Below are positions 56,945-64,000 of a stretch of DNA of 64,000 bases, in pieces. Position 1 is the first letter of the stretch, and every line of letters starts with the position of its first letter. The notes beneath the pieces were generated by a model that made no database searches, was not told the origin of the DNA, and saw nothing but the letters and a program-made list of their open reading frames with translations. The position numbers were made by a program, and so were the translations under genes. The DNA comes from Cyclobacteriaceae bacterium (lineage in GTDB: Bacteria; Bacteroidota; Bacteroidia; Cytophagales; Cyclobacteriaceae): the NCBI GenBank assembly GCA_027533395.1, contig JAPZUF010000013.1:1-64000 (forward strand), in the 5' to 3' direction.

Positions 56945-59464
56945 CTATTTCGGATCTAAAATATTGTTGATACGCTGCACAGCATCTTCTAAATGTATTT
57001 TAGAAATGCTATCGCTTGTTCTGGCAATCGCAGCGTTAATTTGATTTTTCAAAGTCTTCAATTCAGCTCTGGCAATCGGGCGAATATCAGATTGACTAAC
57101 ATCGATTGGTGTGTAACCACCAAATGCTCTGAAACCCGCTGGTGGTGGAGCAGGATCTTCTTTCATCAAAAATTCTAATCTTTCGATGTGTGCACGCTGC
57201 AAGTTTCTTCTATAAGTATCAATTGCCTTACCACTCGCTAACTCCGACCATAAGCCATTGCGTAAATCAGCAAACATTTCTAGTGGTGTGTAAGTTTTAT
57301 TTCCTAACACTGCTTCAGCTTCAATCAAGCGAGCAATGCGGCTTGGCTCAAGCAATGCATTTAAAGATGAAACTTGTGCACCACGAATTCTATCTACAGA
57401 ACCGGCATGTTCAATCTTCTTTAAAATATTTTGATCGAGCATCCAAGTTGGTGTTGCAAAAGTTTCGCGCTGCAAGTATGCCATTGCATTTTTCTGTATG
57501 TCTTTAGGTACAGGCGTAAACACATTTCCGGTCTGCTCGTAAGTTTTAAAGGTTTCATATACACCACCGATATTCGAGCGAACGTGGCCGTTGTAACGGC
57601 TCCACTGTCCTAAAACTTGTCCGTATAGTTCTTGTAAGTCTTCGTAATCCTTTCCTTCCTCTTTCGTCCAGATGATTAGATTAGGAATAATGCGTTTTAA
57701 GTTCGCCACACCATACGTACTGGCTTTCATGGCATCGTTACCCAAATCTTCTGATTGCGAACGAGGATCGATCGGATTAAAGGTTTGACGTCCGAAGAAG
57801 TAAACCGGATTGTTAGCTCGCTCAGTTATCATCTTATTCAAAATAGCTTTTTCATCATCAGCTGATTTTGCCTCAGGAAAATACTTGTACCCCCACATGA
57901 TCGAATATTTATCATACTCGCCAACATCAGGCATTAAAGAAACACCCTTATCTTCCGGTTGTGCCACGTAATTAAAACGCGCGTAGTCCATAATGGAGGG
58001 TGCGGTTCCGCTCTTGGTTGTAAACTTAGCCGAACGCAAAGAATCAACAGGATACGCAAAGCTCGAACCAAAGTTGTGAGGTAAACCAAGTGTGTGTCCC
58101 ACTTCGTGCGCAGCAACGAAACGGATTAATCGACCCATTACTTCATCTTTAAACTTTACACCTCTTGCTTCAGGATTGATGGCTGCTGTTTGAATAAAAT
58201 ACCAGTTGCGCAATAAGTTCATTACGTTGTGGTACCACAAAATATCAGATTCAATAATTTCTCCTGAGCGTGGATCGTGAACATGCGGTCCTTGTGCATT
58301 TTGAATGGTTGTAGAAATATAACGGATTACAGAGTAGCGAATGTCTTCAGGGCTCCAATCCGGATCTTCTTCTTTGCTGGGTGGATCTTTAGCAATGATG
58401 GCATTTTTGAAACCGGCACGCTCGAAAGCTTTTTGCCAATCTTCAACACCTTGCTTTAAGTAGGGTCTCCATTTTTCGGGTGTGGCAGGATCGATGTAAT
58501 ACACAATTTGCTTTACAGGTTCAACCAACTCGCCACGCTTGTAAGCTTCTACATCTTTTGGAATGAGTTTCCAACGAGTAATGTATTGGCGTGTAGCCGA
58601 GCGTTGTTCATCCAATCCGTAGTCAACTTGTGAAATAGAAAAATATCCTACACGTGGATCGTATAAACGTGCTTGAGTGGGTTCTTTGGGCAACAAAACA
58701 AAAGACTGGTTCATCTCTAAAGATAAAGTGCCGCTGCTTTGGTTCACCGGAGGTGTTGTAGCGGTATACGTTAAGATGTGGCGAACTTCTGTGTTCAATG
58801 GAAAACTTTTTACACCAACCAAAGGAGAGCGTTTTTTATCTAAGGTACGCACGCCATATACCCTGCGTTGGTCTGCACTTAGCGGGCTAAGCATTTCTAC
58901 ATCGGTCGTAAAAAATTCTTCTACTTCAATTACATAAGCAGAAGAATCTTTCTTGATGGTTTTAACATCGAAACTGAAAATAACAGGTTCGAAGTTATTA
59001 TTGCGCACACTTTGGTAAATGGGTTTATCGTTATCGGCCACATTGCTATGCGATACATAACGCAACATAATTTGCTTGCCAGATTTCTGTAAGCGTACAA
59101 CTTGTTCGCCTTTAACTTCCATACCGGCACCTCCAAAATTCAAACCATCTACCGTTCCGGAAATTCTACCGATAACTAAAATTTCTCTATCAAATAGTGA
59201 ATCAGGAATTTCGAAGTAATGTTTGCCTTCTACTTCGTGGTAAGTAAATAAACCTTTGTCTGTTTTTGCTTTGTTGGTAATAACCTTCTCATAAGGTTGC
59301 ATTCCACCTTTATTCTCGTCTTTTTTCTCGGCTGGTGCAGGAGCAGCAGCAGGAGCTTTGGCTTCTTCTTTCTTCGATTTTTTCTTTTGTGCAGCAGCCG
59401 GGATACCCACTAAACAAAAGCAAAGAAACAAGTACACCGAGTTTCTACTCATGTAATTTTTCAT
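56945..59464 (-). CDS. Secreted zinc-dependent metalloprotease (DUF5117/DUF4953 type)
   Basis: This 839-residue protein has a signal peptide (YLFLCFCLVGIPAAAQ) and a Lys/Ala/Pro-rich low-complexity linker. A DUF5117-like beta region (YFEIPDSLFDREILVIGRIS) follows. The catalytic domain has HEVGHTLGLPHNFGSS near residues 453-468, a HExxHxxGxxH zinc site of the metzincin kind, and the following SIMDYARFNY Met-turn. The C-terminal helical region ends RINNILDPK. The substrate is unknown. Such enzymes are common and often multi-copy in Bacteroidota. The ATG at 59464 is chosen over 59476 for the leader. Confidence 0.88.
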   Translation of the reverse strand: MKNYMSRNSVYLFLCFCLVGIPAAAQKKKSKKEEAKAPAAAPAPAEKKDENKGGMQPYEKVITNKAKTDKGLFTYHEVEGKHYFEIPDSLFDREILVIGRISGTVDGLNFGGAGMEVKGEQVVRLQKSGKQIMLRYVSHSNVADNDKPIYQSVRNNNFEPVIFSFDVKTIKKDSSAYVIEVEEFFTTDVEMLSPLSADQRRVYGVRTLDKKRSPLVGVKSFPLNTEVRHILTYTATTPPVNQSSGTLSLEMNQSFVLLPKEPTQARLYDPRVGYFSISQVDYGLDEQRSATRQYITRWKLIPKDVEAYKRGELVEPVKQIVYYIDPATPEKWRPYLKQGVEDWQKAFERAGFKNAIIAKDPPSKEEDPDWSPEDIRYSVIRYISTTIQNAQGPHVHDPRSGEIIESDILWYHNVMNLLRNWYFIQTAAINPEARGVKFKDEVMGRLIRFVAAHEVGHTLGLPHNFGSSFAYPVDSLRSAKFTTKSGTAPSIMDYARFNYVAQPEDKGVSLMPDVGEYDKYSIMWGYKYFPEAKSADDEKAILNKMITERANNPVYFFGRQTFNPIDPRSQSEDLGNDAMKASTYGVANLKRIIPNLIIWTKEEGKDYEDLQELYGQVLGQWSRYNGHVRSNIGGVYETFKTYEQTGNVFTPVPKDIQKNAMAYLQRETFATPTWMLDQNILKKIEHAGSVDRIRGAQVSSLNALLEPSRIARLIEAEAVLGNKTYTPLEMFADLRNGLWSELASGKAIDTYRRNLQRAHIERLEFLMKEDPAPPPAGFRAFGGYTPIDVSQSDIRPIARAELKTLKNQINAAIARTSDSISKIHLEDAVQRINNILDPK

Positions 59465-59585
59465 CGTGCATAACAATTTTGAATAAGCAAAGTATCTTGC
59501 ATTCGATTGCCAATGAAAACATTCCTTTCCGAAGGTTATTGCAATGGATGAATGGGCAAATTACATGAACAATGCAGAACATTAT

Positions 59586-60065
59586 ATGAACGAAATTACG
59601 ATTAGAAGAGGTACTAAAGCAGATTTACCCAGAACTTTAGAATTGATTAAAGAATTGGCGCTATACGAAAAAGCCCCACACGAAGTAACCAATACACTCG
59701 AACGCATGGAAAAAGAAGGTTTTGGCGAGCAACCTGTGTTTGGTTTTTTTGTTGCGGAAGAGAATAATGTCATACTCGGTATATCCGTTTATTATTACCG
59801 TTATTCAACATGGAAAGGCAAGCGTTTGTATTTAGAAGATATTGTAGTTACGGAAAGCCAACGCGGTCGTGGCATTGGCAAATTGTTGTTCGACAAAACA
59901 ATGGAACAATGTTTAGATGCCGGCTGCAGTGGTATGATGTGGCAAGTGTTAGATTGGAATGAACCTGCCATCAATTTTTATAAAAAATACAAGGCCAAAC
60001 TCGATTATGAATGGGTGAATTGCCAATTAGAAGAAGGCCAGATTAAGCAATTGTTGGGTCGTTAA
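59586..60065 (+). CDS. GNAT-family N-acetyltransferase
   Basis: This protein of about 159 residues resembles diamine (spermidine/spermine) acetyltransferases: LELIKELALYEKAPHEV near the N-terminus, YLEDIVVTESQRGRGIGKLL with the acetyl-CoA loop RGRGIG, and WQVLDWNEPAINFYKKYKAK near the C-terminus. The amine substrate is inferred only from overall likeness. Three in-frame ATGs exist (59544, 59565, 59586); the last fits the family N-terminus. Its stop overlaps the convergent lipoprotein gene by 4 bp. Confidence 0.88.
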   Translation: MNEITIRRGTKADLPRTLELIKELALYEKAPHEVTNTLERMEKEGFGEQPVFGFFVAEENNVILGISVYYYRYSTWKGKRLYLEDIVVTESQRGRGIGKLLFDKTMEQCLDAGCSGMMWQVLDWNEPAINFYKKYKAKLDYEWVNCQLEEGQIKQLLGR

Positions 60066-60607
60066 AAAATACGCGTAAGTCGGGCATAATCGCTGAACAC
60101 TTTTCTGAAATCATCGGCTTCATTTTCTGTTTTAAAAACAATTTTTTTGCTAGGAAGAAATACGAGTGTATCCTTTGCTAATATGCTTTCATAAATCGAA
60201 GCGGAAAATGCCAACACTGCGTTTCTGTCTTTAGAATGTAAATGCAGTGTATCTACTTTGTTAGCATTTTTTATTTGAATGGATAAGGAATCATATTCCT
60301 GCGTAGCTTCCAGCAAGAGCAGGCAATCATAGGTTTCCCAATTGGCCACGATAACCGGAGAAAGAGCCAATCGGGTTGAATCCTGAGGCCGGTCTTTAAA
60401 TCGATAAGCCACTACTTCTGTGTTTGGAATGGTTTGTCGCTCGTAATAAATACTGCGGATGTTATGAAAAAACGTTTTAGTGTCGTTTCCTGCTTTAAAA
60501 GTAAATCGGTTTCTATCCACTTTAGCGTGCCTTTCTAATTCGCAAGCCGAAAAGCAAGCAAAAAATAAAAGCATCATAATCATTTTGTAAACACTAATAG
60601 TTGGCAT
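60062..60607 (-). CDS. Small lipoprotein, unknown
   Basis: This 181-residue protein has the leader MIMMLLFFACFSAC (lipobox FSAC, Cys22) and one beta-rich domain (FTFKAGNDTKTFFHNIRSIY, VFLPSKKIVFKTENEAD). No family recognised. It may start at 60607 or at the ATG at 60583. It diverges from lemA with a 27-bp gap. Confidence 0.65.
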   Translation of the reverse strand: MPTISVYKMIMMLLFFACFSACELERHAKVDRNRFTFKAGNDTKTFFHNIRSIYYERQTIPNTEVVAYRFKDRPQDSTRLALSPVIVANWETYDCLLLLEATQEYDSLSIQIKNANKVDTLHLHSKDRNAVLAFSASIYESILAKDTLVFLPSKKIVFKTENEADDFRKVFSDYARLTRIF

Positions 60608-60634
60608 AATTTCGTCTCATAATAAAACAAAAAT

Positions 60635-61225
60635 ATGAGCAAAGGTTTAATCGCAACCCTTTCAATTGTTGGGGTAATTGTTTTGGCAGGTATTATTTTC
60701 TTTATGTGGGGAACGGGCATTTACGATAATGCAATTAAATCGCAAGAAGAAGTAAAAGCAGCCTGGGCCAACGTGCAGTCTTCTTATCAGCGCAGAGCAG
60801 ATTTAATTCCCAATTTGATAGCAACCGTAAAAGAAGCGGCAGCCAACGAAAAAGGCATTTTAACTCAAGTAACAGAAGCAAGAGCAGGAATTGTAAACGC
60901 CCAAACACCAGAAGACATGGAATTGGCCGGTAGAAAAATTAACACTGCCATTAATTTAGCTTTCGAAGCGTATCCACAGATTCGATCAACTGAAAATTTC
61001 CAAGATTTACAATCACAATTAGAAGGAACTGAAAACAGAATTAATGTGGCGCGCGATCGTTACAACGAAGGTGTAAAGGTGTACAATTCGTATGTACGCG
61101 GATATTTCAAAAAAATGGCCTTGAACTTTTTTGGTGGCGAAGAGGATTTCACACCTCGCAAAGGTTTCGAGGCGGCAGAAGGCTCTGATGTAGCCCCAAA
61201 CGCCAGCGATCTATTTAAGAAATAA
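60635..61225 (+). CDS. lemA: LemA family protein
   Basis: This 196-residue protein has an N-terminal membrane anchor (LIATLSIVGVIVLAGIIFF) and a helical LemA domain: NAIKSQEEVKAAWANVQSSY, QRRADLIPNLIATVKEAA, and ENRINVARDRYNEGVKVYNS. LemA proteins often come with a TPM-domain (YgcG-like) partner, absent here. The cellular role is poorly defined. TAATTTCG at 60607-60614 is a one-mismatch -7 box. Confidence 0.9.
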   Translation: MSKGLIATLSIVGVIVLAGIIFFMWGTGIYDNAIKSQEEVKAAWANVQSSYQRRADLIPNLIATVKEAAANEKGILTQVTEARAGIVNAQTPEDMELAGRKINTAINLAFEAYPQIRSTENFQDLQSQLEGTENRINVARDRYNEGVKVYNSYVRGYFKKMALNFFGGEEDFTPRKGFEAAEGSDVAPNASDLFKK

Positions 61226-61257
61226 ACAATCTTCAAACTCTCTGCTTGCTTAGAGAG

Positions 61258-61290
61258 GTCCCCCGCGCGGTGCGGGGGATTTTTATTTTT
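61258..61290 (+). terminator. lemA terminator
   Basis: CCCCCGC / GCGGGGG (61260-61266 with 61272-61278) is followed by ATTTTTATTTTT. Confidence 0.93.
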
Positions 61291-61302
61291 AGGCCAATCC
61301 TG

Positions 61303-61310
61303 TATATTTG
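61303..61310 (+). promoter_or_regulatory. -7 box of the M23 peptidase gene
   Basis: TATATTTG matches TAnnTTTG, about 60 bp before the ATG. No clear -33 box is seen. Confidence 0.4.
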
Positions 61311-61372
61311 AAGGCTTCGGACTGGCTTCGACCCTATTTTTACAGCCCGGTTCATTTTTTTAATCGTTTACC

Positions 61373-62632
61373 ATGAAAAAAGCATTCACTGGTTTTGTAT
61401 TGGCTATTGCTGTTTTAACGCTTGCCTGGTTTTGGGATACACCAGCTAACCAGCATCAAGATGGCGATGCCATGACTTTCGCTGCTTATGAGCCGGTTTT
61501 TTTGTATGGTATTCCGGTAGATGATAAAATCATTATCGAAGAAAAAATTAAGAAGAATCAACTCCTTGGCGAAATCCTCCACGACTATAATGTACCAGCG
61601 AAATTAGTGCACCAACTTTCGGCTCTGCCAAAAAACATATTTGATGTGCGTAAAGTCGCCCCAGATAAAAAATATACTTTAATCTGCGAGAAAGATTCTT
61701 TATTACGCGCCACTGCCATGGTGTATGAACCTAATCCTATCGACTATGTTATTTTAAAATTTCAGGATTCTTTGGTGGTAGATGTTTGCCAACGCGATAT
61801 TACCATTGTTGAAAAAGGAGTTTCTGGCATCATTCGTTCTTCCTTGTCTGAAACAATAGAAGAACTCGGTATCTCGCACGAGTTAACCAATAAGTTTGTA
61901 GATATTTTTGGTTGGCAAGTTGATTTTCAGCGTTTGCATAGAGGCGATCAATTCAAATTACTATACGAAGAAATTCAGGTGGAAGGAACTCCGGTTGGTA
62001 TTGAAAAAATCAACGGTATCTATTTCAATCACATGGGCAGTGAATTATACGCTTACCCATTCGACCAAGGCAATGGATTAGATTATTTCGATGAAGAAGG
62101 CAAAAGTTTACGCAAGGCATTATTAAAATATCCGATTGAGTTTACGCGCATCAGCTCTCGCTATACCATGAATCGCTTTCATCCTGTACAAAAAAGATGG
62201 AAGGCACACCTCGGTACCGACTTTGCCGCACCTACCGGAACGCCTATTCGTAGTGTAGGAGATGGCTTAGTGGAAGAAGCACAATACAAAAGCAACAACG
62301 GTAACTATGTAAAAGTTAGACATAACGCTACCTATACTACGCAATATCTGCACATGTCGCGCATTGCAAGCGGTGTAAAAGCAGGCACACGAGTTAAGCA
62401 GGGGCAAGTGATTGGTTATGTAGGTAGCACAGGTTTAGCAACAGGACCACATTTGTGTTATCGTTTCTGGAAAAATGGTGTGCAGGTAGATGCCTTAAAA
62501 GTAGAATTACCACCTTCAGAGCCTATCAAAAAAGAATTTGAACCAAGTTTCAGGCAGGCAATCGAAGGTATCAAAAGTAAATTAGATCAAATAAAACTGC
62601 CAGTGCTTGAAGCCCAAGCTTCGATGTTTTAA
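61373..62632 (+). CDS. M23-family peptidoglycan metallopeptidase
   Basis: This 419-residue protein has an N-terminal signal or anchor (AFTGFVLAIAVLTLAWFW). A LysM/OapA-like region follows (about residues 60-215), then the LytM domain (about 265-385): HLGTDFAAPTGTPI gives the HxxxD zinc ligands, and YLHMSRIASGVKAG and GLATGPHLCYRFW follow. The usual HxH of the last motif is HLC, so the second His is Cys; I recall this variant from other Bacteroidota, and it may still bind zinc. It is predicted to cleave peptide cross-links in the periplasm. Confidence 0.9.
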   Translation: MKKAFTGFVLAIAVLTLAWFWDTPANQHQDGDAMTFAAYEPVFLYGIPVDDKIIIEEKIKKNQLLGEILHDYNVPAKLVHQLSALPKNIFDVRKVAPDKKYTLICEKDSLLRATAMVYEPNPIDYVILKFQDSLVVDVCQRDITIVEKGVSGIIRSSLSETIEELGISHELTNKFVDIFGWQVDFQRLHRGDQFKLLYEEIQVEGTPVGIEKINGIYFNHMGSELYAYPFDQGNGLDYFDEEGKSLRKALLKYPIEFTRISSRYTMNRFHPVQKRWKAHLGTDFAAPTGTPIRSVGDGLVEEAQYKSNNGNYVKVRHNATYTTQYLHMSRIASGVKAGTRVKQGQVIGYVGSTGLATGPHLCYRFWKNGVQVDALKVELPPSEPIKKEFEPSFRQAIEGIKSKLDQIKLPVLEAQASMF

Positions 62633-62695
62633 TTTAATGTTATCATTCTAACAACGAACACAACAAAAATTTCAAAACAACGTCTTATAGGCAGG

Positions 62696-64000
62696 ATGGT
62701 CTACCTGCCTATGCATCGATTTTATCTCGCTTTATTCTTTTCAATTGTAACATTTCAAATTCATGCACAACAGAAAGTTGGACTTGTATTAAGTGGTGGC
62801 GCGGCCAAAGGCATTGCACACATTGGGGTATTAAAAGCTTTAGAAGAAAATAACATTCCTGTAGATTACATTGTAGGAACTTCGATGGGCGGAATTATCG
62901 GTGGCTGTTATGCTGCGGGTATGAGCCCGGAACAAATTGAAGCCATGATTTTATCTGATGATTTTTTACGCTGGGTAAATGGCCAACCAGAGCCTGGCCA
63001 AACGCCACATTATTTTGCACACGATGAAAATCCTGGTTTTATAAAACTAAACTTCAACCTTGATTCTACTTTTTCAGCCAAAATTAATTCCAGTTTAGCG
63101 AATGATGTTTCTTTAAATTATGCTTTGGCTGAAAAAATGGCACAAGCAGAAGCAATTGCCAACCGAAACTTTGATAGTTTATTTGTTCCTTTTCGTGCCA
63201 TGGCCTCAGAAGTGTTTACCCAGAATCAAGTTGTTTTAAGCAATGGTTCTTTAAGCAGCGCTCTAAGAGCCACCCAAACTGTTCCATTTTTCTACAGTCC
63301 AATTCGAATTAATGATCAGTATTTATTTGATGGTGGTGTTTACAACAACTTTCCGGTAGATGTGATGCAAAAAACGTTTCAACCCGATGTAATTATCGGC
63401 TGCAACGTTTCAAGTAAAGTATTTGACGAATATCCTTACAAAAGTGATGATGCCTTGTTAAATACATCGATGTTATATATGTTTCTGGATAAATCTGATC
63501 CGGATCAAATTCCATCAAACAGTGTTTATATTCAGCCTGATTTAAAAGGTTACACAGCCATTGATTTTACTAAAGCTCGCGCATTGATTGATAGTGGTTA
63601 TCATCAGGCCATTAGGCAAATTGATGAAATCAAATTGAAAGTTACGGCACGACAAAGCAAAACTGAAATCAAAGAATTAAGAGAATCTTTCTTAAGCAAA
63701 AGCACACCCATTACAGTTGACGAAATAAAACTTCATCGCTTTAACTCAAAGCAACAAGTTTTTCTGAATCGATTTTTTGATAGCAAAAAACTATCGAGAG
63801 AACCATTGAATCAAGCTGACTTAAAAAAGAAATATTACAAGCTCGTTTCTGAAGAATATTTTAATAACATCTATCCTACCCTTTCCTTCAATCAGCAAAA
63901 AAGAAAGTTCACATTAGAACTTACTCGAAGACAACAGAAAAATTTCACCCTTGATTTTGGAGGCGTGGTCGCTACCCGCGACATCAGTAATATTTTCGTG
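62696..64000 (+). CDS. Patatin-like phospholipase, 3' end beyond the window
   Basis: The frame is open from the ATG at 62696 (or the in-frame ATG at 62711) to the last base, at least 430 codons. A signal peptide (FYLALFFSIVTFQIHA) is followed by the patatin domain: oxyanion loop SGGAAKGIAH, nucleophile GTSMGG and catalytic Asp in FDGGVYNNFP. After about residue 310 a POTRA-like region follows (DEIKLHRFNSKQQVFLNRFF) and the sequence enters what looks like an outer-membrane beta-barrel. This is the layout of PlpD-type patatins of two-partner (type V) secretion. The gap from the M23 gene (62633-62695) has no obvious site. Confidence 0.88.
   Translation, partial: MVYLPMHRFYLALFFSIVTFQIHAQQKVGLVLSGGAAKGIAHIGVLKALEENNIPVDYIVGTSMGGIIGGCYAAGMSPEQIEAMILSDDFLRWVNGQPEPGQTPHYFAHDENPGFIKLNFNLDSTFSAKINSSLANDVSLNYALAEKMAQAEAIANRNFDSLFVPFRAMASEVFTQNQVVLSNGSLSSALRATQTVPFFYSPIRINDQYLFDGGVYNNFPVDVMQKTFQPDVIIGCNVSSKVFDEYPYKSDDALLNTSMLYMFLDKSDPDQIPSNSVYIQPDLKGYTAIDFTKARALIDSGYHQAIRQIDEIKLKVTARQSKTEIKELRESFLSKSTPITVDEIKLHRFNSKQQVFLNRFFDSKKLSREPLNQADLKKKYYKLVSEEYFNNIYPTLSFNQQKRKFTLELTRRQQKNFTLDFGGVVATRDISNIFV

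Overview
The window reads as a chromosomal segment of an AT-rich member of the phylum Bacteroidota, most likely Cytophagales or a close relative. The reasons are two SusC/SusD outer-membrane uptake loci, a sigma factor/FecR/STN operon, BatD, GloVer and IPT/TIG surface proteins, an AccD without a zinc ribbon, and start regions that carry the Bacteroidota -7 box TAnnTTTG instead of a sigma70 -10 box. The order-level placement is inference.

Layout. 1-140 is the tandem-repeat end of an insertion sequence, probably IS21 family, which has cut off the 3' end of a large secreted GloVer-repeat protein (28-3120, minus). 3.5-8.0 kb is a minus-strand run: ribD, free-methionine-R-sulfoxide reductase, a membrane-anchored MutS-like ATPase and a Tat-exported HisC-like aminotransferase. 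8.0-14.8 kb is a plus-strand housekeeping run: prmC, an alpha/beta hydrolase, DUF4254, glycosyltransferase 9, trmD, rplS, class I aldolase and accD. 14.8-16.9 kb holds two small paralogous secreted proteins and hemE on the minus strand. 17-29.4 kb holds two tandem susC-susD-lipoprotein operons; the second susC has one in-frame TGA. 29.7-34.3 kb has rpmA and rplU (minus) and nrdB and nrdA (plus).

34.3-37.8 kb is an accessory region behind nrdA. A 1.07 kb AT-rich segment with one orphan gene lies between two 98-bp copies of the nrdA 3' end. Next come two copies of one terminator 233 bp apart, then a lipoprotein with about six IPT/TIG domains. 37.9-46 kb is housekeeping again: nfu, a dicarboxylate symporter, aroC, batD, a small basic protein, a TauE/SafE exporter, rlpA and guaB. 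46-48 kb has two AT-rich genes of unknown role, followed by polA with a dead proofreading domain. 50.7-54.1 kb is an ECF sigma/FecR/STN-surface-repeat operon. 54.3-59.5 kb has a PD40 protein and a zinc metalloprotease, separated by an inserted lipoprotein gene that is bracketed by direct copies of the metalloprotease terminator. 59.6-64 kb has a GNAT acetyltransferase, a lipoprotein, LemA, an M23 peptidase and a patatin-like protein that runs off the window.

The most unusual signal is that three insertions (34.2-35.4, 35.5-35.7 and 55.3-56.9 kb) share one architecture: foreign-looking DNA bracketed by direct repeats of the 3' end or terminator of a resident gene, with no transposase or integrase inside. 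All functional statements come from reading motifs by eye; no database search was run.
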